DNA from: Cytobacillus oceanisediminis
Lineage (GTDB): Bacteria > Bacillota > Bacilli > Bacillales > Cytobacillaceae
Reading direction: 5' to 3'
Assembly (NCBI RefSeq): GCF_004366035.1
Contig: NZ_SOEE01000003.1
Coordinates: 248,001-312,000, forward strand
DNA length: 64,000 bases
Position 1 is the stretch's first letter. Each line of letters opens with the position of its first letter. The notes under the pieces are model-generated. The model was given only the letters and a program-made list of their open reading frames with translations, searched no databases and had not been told where the DNA came from. Made by a program: the position numbers and the translations under genes. Below, one piece after another: positions 52,997 to 62,882 of the stretch.

Positions 52997-54457
52997 ATGA
53001 GCTGGTATTTTGGATACATTTTGGCTTATTTCATATTCATGTTCGCAATTGGAATCTATTATTTTACAAAAATTAAAACCTCTGACAGTTATTTAATTGC
53101 AGGCTGGAATATGGGTTTTTGGAATATTGTCGGCACAATCATCAGCACGAATTGCGGCGCTGCCGTTTTTATTGGCTGGATTGGAATGGGATTCACAATG
53201 GGGATATCGGGATTTTTAAAATTTGCTTTACCAGCCATGCTTGTCAGTATGCTCTTGATCTTCTTCTTTAGCCGTCCATTAAGAAGACAGAGGCTGTATA
53301 CACTAGCGGACCTTTTTAGTGAAAGATTTGGATCAAAAACCGGTATCATTCCATCAGTATTATCTGCTTTCATTTACTCAGTTCCCACTACTGCCCTGCA
53401 GATTGTAGGGATGAGTACCGTATTCAGCATTGCTTTTAATATGAACGTGAAAACTGGAATTGTGCTGTCTTTCATTTTGATTCTCGGCTTTACGATTTTG
53501 GGCGGCTTAGTAGCGACAATTGTAACGGATGCCATTCAAAGCGTAATTCTGATTGCAGGGATTGTTATGCTTGCATATGCCGCCTTGCAATTTGGCGGAG
53601 GCATGGAACACATTCTCAGTAACACGCCGAGAGATTTTTTGACTCCGCTTGGTGCCAATGGGCTTGGGGATGTTCTGCTGTTTGCCCTTTCTGTCGCTCC
53701 GTTCTACTTAGTTTGGCAATCCACATGGCAGCGGATCTTTGCTTCCAAGACAGAAGATATTGCCATTAAAGCCGGCTTAACCGGTTATGCCATTACTTTA
53801 TGTATTTCTGTGCTTCCTTATAGTATAGGAATTATGGCAAGGCAATTTGTGCCAGCCGATATTCACCCAGATTTAATTTTCTCCTATGTAACCGTGGAAA
53901 TGCTTCCTCCGTATATTGGAGGCATTATTCTGATCGGACTCCTATCAGCACTTATGACGGGTGCAGACTCCTTCATTTTACAAGGAAGCTCTAATATTAC
54001 TCAGGATTTGTATCACCGGCTATTAAATCCCAATGCTACGGAAAAGCAAATGATGTTTGTTTCCCGCTTGAGTGTAGTGATTATATCGGTATTATCATTG
54101 TTAGTCGCCTTTGCATTAACAGATATAGTCAGCATGTATCAATGGGCACTCAGACTGTCAGCAACAACTCTTGTGTTTCCGTTTCTGGCCATTATGTTTT
54201 GGAAAAGGACAACGAACACCGCTGTCATTTCCAGCATGCTTCTTGCCTGCTGCACGACCATTCTGTGGCCTCTTCTTCAAACAGGTATAGATCAGACAAT
54301 ACCTGGCTTTATCATATCTTTTTGTTCACTTGTCATAATTAGTCTCTGGACAAAACATTCATCAACAGAAAATGTAAAGGCTGTTTACTGGGAAGACCTT
54401 CCTTCAGCAAATAGAAAGATAGACGATATTGATTCAGCAGAAAACAAAGCTGTCTAA
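52997..54457 (+). CDS. Sodium:solute symporter family protein
   Basis: A 486-residue, about 13-helix SSS-family transporter. The start TKIKTSDSYLIAGWNMGFWN and the GGLVATIVTDAIQSVI helix are typical, and TGADSFILQGSSNITQDLYH is the conserved helix 9-10 region near the sodium site. AAAGGGGG precedes the ATG. It follows the taurine genes and precedes an amidohydrolase and an APC permease. Taurine, an N-acyl taurine or a related amino-sulfonate is a reasonable substrate, by position only. Confidence 0.85.
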   Translation: MSWYFGYILAYFIFMFAIGIYYFTKIKTSDSYLIAGWNMGFWNIVGTIISTNCGAAVFIGWIGMGFTMGISGFLKFALPAMLVSMLLIFFFSRPLRRQRLYTLADLFSERFGSKTGIIPSVLSAFIYSVPTTALQIVGMSTVFSIAFNMNVKTGIVLSFILILGFTILGGLVATIVTDAIQSVILIAGIVMLAYAALQFGGGMEHILSNTPRDFLTPLGANGLGDVLLFALSVAPFYLVWQSTWQRIFASKTEDIAIKAGLTGYAITLCISVLPYSIGIMARQFVPADIHPDLIFSYVTVEMLPPYIGGIILIGLLSALMTGADSFILQGSSNITQDLYHRLLNPNATEKQMMFVSRLSVVIISVLSLLVAFALTDIVSMYQWALRLSATTLVFPFLAIMFWKRTTNTAVISSMLLACCTTILWPLLQTGIDQTIPGFIISFCSLVIISLWTKHSSTENVKAVYWEDLPSANRKIDDIDSAENKAV

Positions 54458-54472
54458 TAAGGAGGGATAAGG

Positions 54473-56137
54473 GTGAGTATCCTTATCATAAAAAATGCAA
54501 ATATCATCACGCTTGATCAACATAATACTAAGGCAAAATCATTGCTTGTCAGAAATGGCATCATCGAAAAAATTTGGGATAAAACCGAACCGGACTATTC
54601 GGAAGTTCCAAACAGTCCTGATATTGAGATCAAGGATTTAAAGGGAGCTGCGTTGCTTCCGGGTTTTATTGACACACATAGTCATTTATTAATGTACGGG
54701 CAAATGCTGAATTATGTTGATTGCAGATCCCCACGGAATAAAAACATTGGTGATATAAAGGGAGAAATAGCAGAAAGGGCCGGTAAAGCGAAACCTGGGG
54801 AATGGATCATGGGGTGGGGTTATGATGATACCCTCCTGGAGGACAAGAGGCATCCGAACAGGTCCGATTTAGACCAAGCAGCCCCGGACAATCCCGTTTT
54901 TATCCGGCATATTTCAGGACACTTTGGTGCTGCAAATTCCAAAGCTCTTGAATTGGCTGGAATCGATGAAAGCATTTCAAATCCGCATGGCGGGTACTTT
55001 ACACGCGATGATAATGGAAGGCTGGATGGTGTCATTCATGAAATTCCTGCCCTGGAATTTATTTTTCCGGTCCTGCCTTCTCCGTCAAGCGATGAACAAA
55101 TCAAAAATATCGGGAATGCGGCTGAGGTGTACCTTTCTCAGGGGATCACCACATGTACAGATGCCGGTGTGGGTCTTGACAGAGGAATAGAGGAATTAAA
55201 TGCACATATCGCGGCCATTAATTCAGGAAAGAATCCCATGAATATGCGGCTAATGATCCTGCATCATCTTCTAAGAGAGGGAAGTGCTTTTTCCGGTTAT
55301 ACTGCAGATCAGCTGGATCTTGAATTAAAGAGACGCACTAAAAACAGAGTTTCACTGGATAGTGCCAAATTATTTCAGGATGGATCCATCCAGGGACTTA
55401 CAGGTGCACTCCGCGAACCTTATCATTGTGATGAATCTGTATATGGTGAGCTGCTGCATGATCAGGATTCATTTGCAGAAGAAATGATGGATCTCCATAA
55501 TAGAGGATTTAGGATTGCGATTCATGGAAATGGAGATCGGGCAATCGGATCCATCCTTGAGGCTTTCGATTATGTTTTGTCAAAAAGTCCGATGGAGGAC
55601 CACAGGCATCGAATTGAACATGTACAGACTGCAGGCAGAGAAGACCTTGATGCCATGCAAAGATTGGGTGTAGCTGCTTCGTTTTTCATCAACCATGTTT
55701 ACTTTTGGGGAGATCGGCACCGCAGAATATTCCTGGGTGAGAAGAGAGCGGCGAGAATTAATCCTTTGGCTGATGCGGTTGACCGCAATTTGCTGTTCAC
55801 ACTGCATTCTGATTGTCCTATTACCCCAATTTCGCCCCTGTTTTCCATATGGGCGGCTGTGAACCGCGTCACTTTAGAAGGTGATGTGCTTGGTAAGAAT
55901 CAAAAAATTGAAGTTCTGGACGCTTTAAAAGCGATGACATCTTACGGGGCAGCTCTAAACTTCGAAGAAGATTCAGCTGGCACCATTGAAGAAGGAAAAA
56001 GAGGAGATTTTGTTGTCCTGGATGCCGATCCTCTTACTTGTCCAGCAATGGAATTAAAAGATATTCCCATATTGGCGACCATAATTTCCGGTAAGGTTGT
56101 GTGGGAGAATACAGAAAACGCTTATACTCATTCATAG
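54473..56137 (+). CDS. YtcJ-like metal-dependent amidohydrolase
   Basis: A 554-residue amidohydrolase of the YtcJ/Amidohydro_3 group. Metal ligands are visible in DTHSHLL (about residue 70), HGNGDRAIGSI (about 355) and DHRHRIEHVQ, with DCPITPISP near residue 450 holding the catalytic aspartate. GTG start after GGAGGG. It hydrolyses an amide, often an N-acyl amino compound or a cyclic amide. It lies 15 bases after the symporter, so a shared transcript is likely. Release of taurine from an N-acyl taurine is an attractive but unproven role. Confidence 0.85.
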   Translation: MSILIIKNANIITLDQHNTKAKSLLVRNGIIEKIWDKTEPDYSEVPNSPDIEIKDLKGAALLPGFIDTHSHLLMYGQMLNYVDCRSPRNKNIGDIKGEIAERAGKAKPGEWIMGWGYDDTLLEDKRHPNRSDLDQAAPDNPVFIRHISGHFGAANSKALELAGIDESISNPHGGYFTRDDNGRLDGVIHEIPALEFIFPVLPSPSSDEQIKNIGNAAEVYLSQGITTCTDAGVGLDRGIEELNAHIAAINSGKNPMNMRLMILHHLLREGSAFSGYTADQLDLELKRRTKNRVSLDSAKLFQDGSIQGLTGALREPYHCDESVYGELLHDQDSFAEEMMDLHNRGFRIAIHGNGDRAIGSILEAFDYVLSKSPMEDHRHRIEHVQTAGREDLDAMQRLGVAASFFINHVYFWGDRHRRIFLGEKRAARINPLADAVDRNLLFTLHSDCPITPISPLFSIWAAVNRVTLEGDVLGKNQKIEVLDALKAMTSYGAALNFEEDSAGTIEEGKRGDFVVLDADPLTCPAMELKDIPILATIISGKVVWENTENAYTHS

Positions 56138-56282
56138 ATAACCGCTATTTAATAAATCCTCAATACTGAAGCAAAAGCTGGGGGTCAGTTTTTTGCTCCA
56201 GTTTAAGGATAAGGCATTAGCTCAACAAGATAAAGCAGTCCTTAATAGATTTGAGAGAAGCCTTAATAATGGAGGGGAAAAC

Positions 56283-57764
56283 ATGGAAGAAAGGGTACAG
56301 CTTGAAAAAACGTTTAAGCCGCAATGGGTGTGGGCGATCGCGCTTGGTTCTGCCATTGGCTGGGGAGCCTTTATTCTGCCGGCTGAATGGCTGGGGAAAG
56401 CAGGGCCGATTGGTGCGGTGATCGGGTTAATCATTGGTGCTTTATTAATGATGGTGATTGCTGTCAGTTATGGGGTTTTAATTGAAAAGTATCCTGTTTC
56501 CGGCGGAGAATTTGCTTATGCATATATCGGGTTTGGGAGGAATCATGCTTTTATTTGCGGATGGTTTCTTACTCTTGGTTATATTTGTATTGTCGCCCTG
56601 AATGCATCTGCATTGGCCCTGCTCGGAAAGTTTATGCTTCCCTCGCTGACAAACATCGGTTTGTTATATGAAATAGGCGGCTGGCAGGTTTATCTGGGAG
56701 AAGTAGTGATTGCGACTGCAGCACTCCTGATCTTTGCCTATTTTAATATAAAGGGTGCTTCCATTTCTGGCAGTCTCCAATATATATTCTGTATTATCCT
56801 TGTTGCCGGTGTGTTTCTGCTCACCTTAAGTATGTTATTAAGTCCATCCTCAGATCTGTCAAATCTTCAGCCTTTTTTTAAGCCCGAGATACCTGCCCTT
56901 ACTGGAATCATCGCAATCATCGCTATTGCTCCATGGGCATATGTTGGTTTTGATAACATCCCGCAGGCTGCTGAAGAGTTTAATTTTCCTCCTAAGAAGG
57001 CATTCATGCTTATCATATATTCCTTAATTGTAGCTTGTATCTTATACTCTTTCATGATTATTGCCACAGCAGTGGCAATGCCATGGCAAAACCTGGTTGC
57101 CGGTAAGCCGATTTGGGGAACTGGTGATGTCATCTCTGATACTTTAGGTGCTTTCGGAGTGCTTCTGCTCGCAATCTCCCTTTGTATGGGTGTATTCACC
57201 GGGCTTAACGGATTCTATGTATCTTCCAGCCGTTTATTGTTTGCGATGGGGAGAGCTAAAGTAGTTCCTAAAGCATTTTCCAGGCTTCACCCAAAGCATG
57301 GCACCCCATATATAGGAGTTTTGTTCACATGTGCCCTGTGCCTGTTTGCTCCATGGTTTGGGCGTCCCGTCCTATTATGGATTGTTGACATGTCAGCAAC
57401 AGGGGTAACTATTGCCTATTTTTATACTTGTTACACAGCCTATAAGCTATTCAGCTGGACAGAAGCAGCCGATGGAAGAATGGTCTCACCCGGCAAAAAA
57501 CTGGTTGCTCTGATCGGTGCACTAAGCGGACTTTCATTTTTGGGATTGCTGCTCGTTCCTGCGTCTCCATCAGCACTTGGAGCACCTTCACTGATCGCCT
57601 TAATCGTTTGGGCAGTATTAGGATTAGCTTTCTATCTATATAAAAGGAAAGAATACAATCAAATACCTAAAAGCACACTTGATTATTATATTTTAGGCAA
57701 TACAGAGACAAATGGGACGGAGGATAAGACTGATAGCCAGGTTAGTATAAAAATAGATGCTTAA
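56283..57764 (+). CDS. APC-family amino acid permease
   Basis: A 493-residue, 12-helix amino acid/polyamine permease. The helix 1 signature WAIALGSAIGWGAFILPAEW and PVSGGEFAYAYIGFGRNHAF (helix 3) are intact, as is WAYVGFDNIPQAAEEFNFPP (helix 6). GGAGGGG positions ATG 56283, 30 codons inside the longest frame. It is third of the symporter-amidohydrolase-permease group. The substrate may be the amino sulfonate itself or the acyl donor's other half. Confidence 0.85.
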   Translation: MEERVQLEKTFKPQWVWAIALGSAIGWGAFILPAEWLGKAGPIGAVIGLIIGALLMMVIAVSYGVLIEKYPVSGGEFAYAYIGFGRNHAFICGWFLTLGYICIVALNASALALLGKFMLPSLTNIGLLYEIGGWQVYLGEVVIATAALLIFAYFNIKGASISGSLQYIFCIILVAGVFLLTLSMLLSPSSDLSNLQPFFKPEIPALTGIIAIIAIAPWAYVGFDNIPQAAEEFNFPPKKAFMLIIYSLIVACILYSFMIIATAVAMPWQNLVAGKPIWGTGDVISDTLGAFGVLLLAISLCMGVFTGLNGFYVSSSRLLFAMGRAKVVPKAFSRLHPKHGTPYIGVLFTCALCLFAPWFGRPVLLWIVDMSATGVTIAYFYTCYTAYKLFSWTEAADGRMVSPGKKLVALIGALSGLSFLGLLLVPASPSALGAPSLIALIVWAVLGLAFYLYKRKEYNQIPKSTLDYYILGNTETNGTEDKTDSQVSIKIDA

Positions 57765-57908
57765 TAACATACTGACAGCACCTGAGAAGTTCCGATAATG
57801 TATGGAAATACTATTGAACATGGATAAATCTATTAAACTGCTGTATCAAATTAACAGGGAATTGAAGGTTTAGCAAAAATAGAGCTGGATTTTCATTTCT
57901 AGTTCGGG

Positions 57909-58036
57909 GACGGGGCGGATTTAGACAGGAGAGACCCGGAAAAAGCCAGTTTGTGTCCGAAGACGGGGCAGGTTCAGACAGGGAGACCCGGAAAAAGCCA
58001 GTTTGCGTCGGAGGAAGGGGCGGGTTCAGACAGGAG
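57909..58036. repeat. Tandem repeat of the tccgaag family
   Basis: Units begin at 57909 (53 bp), 57962 (52 bp) and a partial one at 58014, sharing gacggggcaggttcagacag and cccggaaaaagccagtttg. The core tccgaagacgggg matches the A unit of the 13.2 kb array, so this is the same family. The rest of the roughly 590-base gap (57765-58358) shows no gene and only the terminator at 58257. Confidence 0.7.
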
Positions 58037-58256
58037 TACTAAGAATTGGCCTGCTTGTCTGAAAATGGAGCAGTGGAACAGGCAGATCCGCATCAATCCA
58101 ACTCTTGTCCAATAAATGGGATATTACGAAAAAGCCGCAATTAAATACAAGGCTGATATCTTAATGAACATATAGTTATCATGATGAATAGGTTTTTCCG
58201 CCTGCTGCTCCTCATAGCCCAAAGCTCAATTAATAATAACTTTAACAGGAATAATT

Positions 58257-58290
58257 AGAGCCCCAATCATTATGTGATTGGGGCTCTTTG
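58257..58290 (+). terminator. Strong intrinsic terminator, unassigned
   Basis: A perfect 13-bp stem AGAGCCCCAATCA/TGATTGGGGCTCT, a 5-base loop and a T-rich tail. It lies 490 bases after the permease gene with no gene directly upstream, so it may close a long 3' untranslated region or protect the LysR unit. Confidence 0.8.
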
Positions 58291-58358
58291 TTATTTATAA
58301 AGTTTATCACAAAAAACAGCCTGCAGCTCTGTGTCCTACTATCATCTTGCCACCGTCT

Positions 58359-59246
58359 TTATTGTTTTGATGATATAAATTCCATCAGTTTCCTGCTGGT
58401 ATGTTTCAGGGCCTCCTCATGATAAATCATGTAAAAGTCCCGCTGCATTGTAATTCCGTCTATATTTAATTGCTTTAAAGTCCCGAGCCGAAGTTCTTTT
58501 TTTACAGCAGACTTTGAGATGATGGAAATTCCTAATCCTGCCTCTACGCAGGATTTAATGGCTTCGGTGTGTTTCAGTTCCATAATGACATTCAGTTTGG
58601 ATGGATCTACATGGCACTTTCTAAAGGAATCCTCCATCACTTGCCTTGTTCCAGATCCTTTTTCACGGATAATAATAGGAACTGACAGCAGCTCCTCGAT
58701 GGTTATATTGTTCGTTTTAATGAATTGATTGTCAGGAGAAGCTATGATAATCAACTCATCTTTGGCGAAAGGAACTTGTTTTAGGGCTGGGTAGGAGAGC
58801 ATGGATTCAATGAACCCTAAATTGATTTCATGATTTAACAGCTTCTCAACGATATGCCTGGAGTTATATACATTTAAATGGAGGCTGACTTTTGGATAGA
58901 GACTCGAAAAGTCGGCTAATAAAAAGGGGAGGACATGCTCCCCGATAGTTAGGCTGGCTCCGACTTTTAAGTCCCCATGTACACTTCCCTTAAGTTCTTC
59001 AAGTTCATTTTCAGTTTCATTCATTAAAGCTATCAGCTTTTTGACTTTATGATAGAGGATTTCGCCTGCAGGAGTCAGAGAAATTTTTTTAGTTGTCCGT
59101 TCAAAGAGCTGACAATCCCACTGTTCTTCGAGTTGTTTGATTTGAAGGCTGACACTTGATTGAGAGAGGTGAAGATCCTTTGCAGTCTGGGAAAAACTTT
59201 TATTATTTGCGGTGACATAAAATACTTTTAAATAGTCGAGGTTCAT
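58359..59246 (-). CDS. LysR-family regulator
   Basis: A 295-residue LysR activator. The HTH is at residues 1-60 (NKSFSQTAKDLHLSQSSVSL). The effector domain has the CysB/CbbR-like stretches INLGFIESMLSYPALKQVPF and EAIKSCVEAGLGISIISKSA. GAAGGAGA precedes the ATG. It is 59 bases downstream of the YeiH gene on the same strand, so the two are probably co-transcribed. In enterobacteria a LysR gene (yeiE) also neighbours yeiH. Confidence 0.88.
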   Translation of the reverse strand: MNLDYLKVFYVTANNKSFSQTAKDLHLSQSSVSLQIKQLEEQWDCQLFERTTKKISLTPAGEILYHKVKKLIALMNETENELEELKGSVHGDLKVGASLTIGEHVLPFLLADFSSLYPKVSLHLNVYNSRHIVEKLLNHEINLGFIESMLSYPALKQVPFAKDELIIIASPDNQFIKTNNITIEELLSVPIIIREKGSGTRQVMEDSFRKCHVDPSKLNVIMELKHTEAIKSCVEAGLGISIISKSAVKKELRLGTLKQLNIDGITMQRDFYMIYHEEALKHTSRKLMEFISSKQ

Positions 59247-59305
59247 ACGTATTCTCCTTCAATCCTGTAACTTCCCTCTATCTATTGTAATCGATTAGAG
59301 GACAT

Positions 59306-60349
59306 TTAAAAAATTTTATATAGTAAGAGAAGCAGAGGCGTTATGGCAAGAAGGCCCAGAAAGCCTGCTATGGCAACTGCTACTGGTTTAAAGCCTACTT
59401 TCACAAAATCTTTCCATTTAATATTAAGCCCAAGCCCTGCCATTCCCATTGCGAGGAGGTAGGTGCTAAGCAATAAGAAGATGCTGATGATGCTGCCGGG
59501 TATGGAGAAAAGAGTATTAATCAGGCTGGTAAGCAGAAAACCAAAAATAAACCACGGGATTGGCAGCTTCCCTATATTCCGGCTTTTGCTGCTGTTTTTT
59601 CTGCTGTAAACAAAACTGATAATAAGGGCAACTGGTATCAGCAATAATACTCTTCCTAGTTTAACCAGTATGGCAGAGTCACTGCTGGCATCTCCGCCTG
59701 GAACACCTGCCGCCACTACATGGGCAAGTTCGTGCAGTGTTGCCCCGGCTAATACACCATATTCCTGATCGCTAATAGGCAGCAAGGGAAATAAAACAAT
59801 ATACAAAATGGCCCCAATGGTCCCTAAAACGGCTATGCATGAAACTGCAACAGCGGTTTGCTCTTCCTTGCTTTTGACAATAGGAGAAATCGCAATAATG
59901 GCTGCCGCTCCGCAAATAGCAGTGCCAGCAGCAAGTAAAGCTGACAATTTCTTATTGATTCTAAACGCTTTGCCCAAAAGCAGGATGAAGCTCATGGTAA
60001 AGACGATGACCACAACATCGATGATTATGATTGAAAAACCAGCAGATATAATTTCCTGCAAATTTAACCTAAAGCCCAGTAAAATAATCCCTGCCCGAAG
60101 CAAAACCTTGCTTGAGAACTGAATTCCTGAATGAGCGTCCGCAGGTACAGATAGCGTATTTCCCCAAATGCCTCCCATCAGAATGGAGAGGATCATGATT
60201 CCGAGAATGGAGAAAAAGGGAAGATTGGCAATTTGGCCAGCCAGAACCGCAAGGAGGAGGGTCAGCAATAATCCTTTCGCAAACCCGATAGCCTTTTGTT
60301 TTTTTTTAGGTTCTTCTATTACATATTCTTGAATTTTTTGTGCTTCCAC
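59306..60349 (-). CDS. yeiH: YeiH-family putative anion (sulfate/sulfite) exporter
   Basis: A 347-residue, about ten-helix protein of the UPF0324/YeiH putative sulfate exporter family. Hallmarks are GGIWGNTLSVPADAHSGIQF, LLRAGIILLGFRLNLQEI and VLAGATLHELAHVVAAG. The GTG start has AAAGGGG 8 bases upstream. Its position 6.6 kb from xsc, which releases sulfite, makes sulfite efflux a strong hypothesis. TauE/TSUP exporters normally do this job and none is present here. Confidence 0.88.
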   Translation of the reverse strand: MEAQKIQEYVIEEPKKKQKAIGFAKGLLLTLLLAVLAGQIANLPFFSILGIMILSILMGGIWGNTLSVPADAHSGIQFSSKVLLRAGIILLGFRLNLQEIISAGFSIIIIDVVVIVFTMSFILLLGKAFRINKKLSALLAAGTAICGAAAIIAISPIVKSKEEQTAVAVSCIAVLGTIGAILYIVLFPLLPISDQEYGVLAGATLHELAHVVAAGVPGGDASSDSAILVKLGRVLLLIPVALIISFVYSRKNSSKSRNIGKLPIPWFIFGFLLTSLINTLFSIPGSIISIFLLLSTYLLAMGMAGLGLNIKWKDFVKVGFKPVAVAIAGFLGLLAITPLLLLLYKIF

Positions 60350-60465
60350 AGAAAGTTCCCCTTTCGTTCATTTGATACCTTAACCGTATCATAGGAAAGG
60401 GAAACCGCTTCACCGATTGTTTAATAAGGCTTATTGGATTTCTTAATGATTCAAAATGGTATGAC

Positions 60466-61395
60466 TTAAGCCCCTTTTTGCTGCAAAATAATGACTTCCT
60501 CTTCTTTTTCTTTCATTGATAGGAATAGTACTCCTGAAATAATCAGAACACCACCGAGCAATTGATAGCTTCCGAAGGTTTCTTTTAGCCACAGGAAGGA
60601 TATCAAAGCTGCCACAAGCGGCTCAATACTGGATAAAAGACTGGTTTCTGTGGGGGAAAGATACTTCAGACTTCCTATATAGAACAAAAAGGAGAGGGTG
60701 CTGATCACAATAATGGCAATTAACATAGATAATGTACCAATATTAAGGGCTCCTGCCATGTCGGCAAAGCTGAATGATGGCATCAGCAAATATAGGACAA
60801 TTCCGCCGAGCAGCATTCCCCAGCCTATGATAGTCATCGTTCCCCAGGTCTTAATGAGGGAAACAGGCTGCAATGTATAAAAGGCAAATCCAAGCGCCGT
60901 TAAAATCCCGATCCATAAAGCCTTATCTGATAAGAGAATTTGGTCCAGAGATCCATTTGTAATTAGCAGAAAAATTCCTGAAAGAGCGGTGACAATGGCC
61001 AGCAAATGGATCGTGGATGGCCATCTTCTGGACTCAATGGCCACATAAATCGTGATCAGCACCGGACCTGCGAATTGAAACAGGGTTGCTGTAACGGCAT
61101 TGCTCACCTGAATGGTTTCAATAAAACCATATTGCCCTCCAAGCATCCCCAAAACAGCAAAAAGAAGAAGCTGTATCCAGTGGCGGGGATGTTTCCATAT
61201 CGCAAATATATTTACTTTCCGGCATGATAAAAAAATGAGTGTGAAAATGCCTGCCGCAATCAATCTGATAACTAAATAATCGCTTGATGATAAGTGGGTT
61301 TCCTGAAAAAACCACTGCAGCATCGGGCCAGATAATCCCCACAAGGAAGCTCCGCTTATAATCATGGCCAGTCCCAGCTTGCGTGAATTGCTCAT
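60466..61395 (-). CDS. EamA/DMT-family exporter
   Basis: A 309-residue transporter with ten helices in two EamA repeats (IISGASLWGLSGPMLQWFFQ in the first; TALGFAFYTLQPVSLIKTWG in the second). AAGGAGACA precedes the ATG. It is divergent from a MocR-type regulator, the arrangement seen for many amino-acid exporters of this family. It may export an amino acid or amine; the substrate cannot be fixed. Confidence 0.88.
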   Translation of the reverse strand: MSNSRKLGLAMIISGASLWGLSGPMLQWFFQETHLSSSDYLVIRLIAAGIFTLIFLSCRKVNIFAIWKHPRHWIQLLLFAVLGMLGGQYGFIETIQVSNAVTATLFQFAGPVLITIYVAIESRRWPSTIHLLAIVTALSGIFLLITNGSLDQILLSDKALWIGILTALGFAFYTLQPVSLIKTWGTMTIIGWGMLLGGIVLYLLMPSFSFADMAGALNIGTLSMLIAIIVISTLSFLFYIGSLKYLSPTETSLLSSIEPLVAALISFLWLKETFGSYQLLGGVLIISGVLFLSMKEKEEEVIILQQKGA

Positions 61396-61496
61396 GTTGT
61401 GTGTCTCCTTACTATATTTGTAATTATCAAGTATTATAGATAATAACTGGTGTTGTTAGAAGGGTCAGATTTTTATTATTGAAAGGGGCCAGATTA

Positions 61497-62882
61497 ATGT
61501 CCGAGTTAACGCCGAATCTAGATTTTACAAGCGGTGAGCCACTTTATGTGCAATTATATAAATATATTAAAAACGAAATTAAGACAGGCAATCTGGCGGT
61601 AATGACAAAGCTCCCTTCCAAAAGGAAATTTGCCAGATATCTTCAGGTCAGTGAGAACACAATTGAATCTGCATATGAGCAGCTTATAGCTGAAGGATAC
61701 ATCGAATCGAAGGCGCGTAAAGGATATTTTGTCTGTGAAGTGGAACAATACCATTTTTCTTCAGAAAATGAAGTGCCTCTCGCCGAAGAAAAGCAGCATT
61801 TAGAGGGTAAGTACATGTATCATTTTACTCATTCAGGGGTGGATATCAGGACGTTCCCATTTTCTGTATTTCGGAAATTAACCAATCAAGTCCTGACAAA
61901 GGATAATGGCGAGGTTCTTATGCTTGGCCATCCACAAGGCGAGCTGAAATTGCGGAACCAGATCGCGGGGTATCTGTATAAATCCAGGGGGGTAAATTGT
62001 TCCCCAATCCAAATCATTCTTGGTTCAGGAACACAATATCTAATGAAAACGTTATTGCAGCTGCTGGATGGAAGTATTTTTGCTGTCGAAAATCCGGGAT
62101 ATCACCGTAAGCTCGTCATCTTTGAAAAAGGAATGGATAATGTGAGGGACATTCCTCTGGATAAAGATGGACTTGTTTTATCCAAGCTGAAAAAGTCAGG
62201 AGCAAACATCGTCTTTGTCACTCCATCACACCAATTCCCTTGCGGAATGATTATGCCTATTGCCAGAAGGATGCAGCTATTAAAATGGGCAAAGGAAAAC
62301 CCTGGCCGTTATATCATTGAAGATGATTATGACAGTGAATTCCGCTACACGGGCAAGCCGATTCCGGCCCTGCAGGGATTGGATAAGGATGAAAAAGTAA
62401 TTTATATGGGCACATTCTCGAAAGCCCTGCTTCCCTCTCTAAGGATTAGTTATATGGTCCTCCCAAGACCTTTGCTGAAGATTTATCAGGAAAATTATTT
62501 CTTTTATGCGCAAACTGTTTCCCGGACAGATCAGGAGATTTTGATTAAATTTATTCAGGAGGAATACTGGGATAAGCATATCCAGAAAATGAGGGTCGTT
62601 TATCGAAAGAAAAGAGATATCCTAATTGCTGCCATATCGAAGTATTTTCCACCAGGTTCTGAAGTAATCGGACAGGACTCAGGTTTGCACATATTGCTTC
62701 GGCCGAATAATGCAATGAATGAACAGCAGCTGATCAGGAAAGCCTTAGAGGCAGGAATAAAAATTTATCCTGTATCTCAATTTGGAGAAAATGACGGTCA
62801 CACCGTATTGCTTGGTTTTGCCTTACTATCTGAAGAAGAGTTATTTGAAGCAATAAGGGTATTGGCCAGGGCATGGTATTGA
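61497..62882 (+). CDS. MocR/PdxR-type GntR-aminotransferase regulator
   Basis: A 461-residue regulator joining a GntR winged helix (residues 15-80, LPSKRKFARYLQVSENTIES) to an aminotransferase fold (ILGSGTQYLMKTLLQLLDGS; EDDYDSEFRYTGKPIPALQG). The PLP-binding lysine lies in GTFSKALLPSLRISYMVLPR. Such proteins use PLP to sense amines or vitamin B6 and often control a divergent transporter, here EamA. TauR, the taurine regulator of some bacteria, has this architecture, so taurine sensing is possible. GAAAGGGG sets ATG 61497. Confidence 0.9.
   Translation: MSELTPNLDFTSGEPLYVQLYKYIKNEIKTGNLAVMTKLPSKRKFARYLQVSENTIESAYEQLIAEGYIESKARKGYFVCEVEQYHFSSENEVPLAEEKQHLEGKYMYHFTHSGVDIRTFPFSVFRKLTNQVLTKDNGEVLMLGHPQGELKLRNQIAGYLYKSRGVNCSPIQIILGSGTQYLMKTLLQLLDGSIFAVENPGYHRKLVIFEKGMDNVRDIPLDKDGLVLSKLKKSGANIVFVTPSHQFPCGMIMPIARRMQLLKWAKENPGRYIIEDDYDSEFRYTGKPIPALQGLDKDEKVIYMGTFSKALLPSLRISYMVLPRPLLKIYQENYFFYAQTVSRTDQEILIKFIQEEYWDKHIQKMRVVYRKKRDILIAAISKYFPPGSEVIGQDSGLHILLRPNNAMNEQQLIRKALEAGIKIYPVSQFGENDGHTVLLGFALLSEEELFEAIRVLARAWY

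Noticed and set aside
58182..58256. 24-residue frame (begins MNRFFRLLLL)
   Set aside because: No Shine-Dalgarno sequence, and it ends inside the terminator region.
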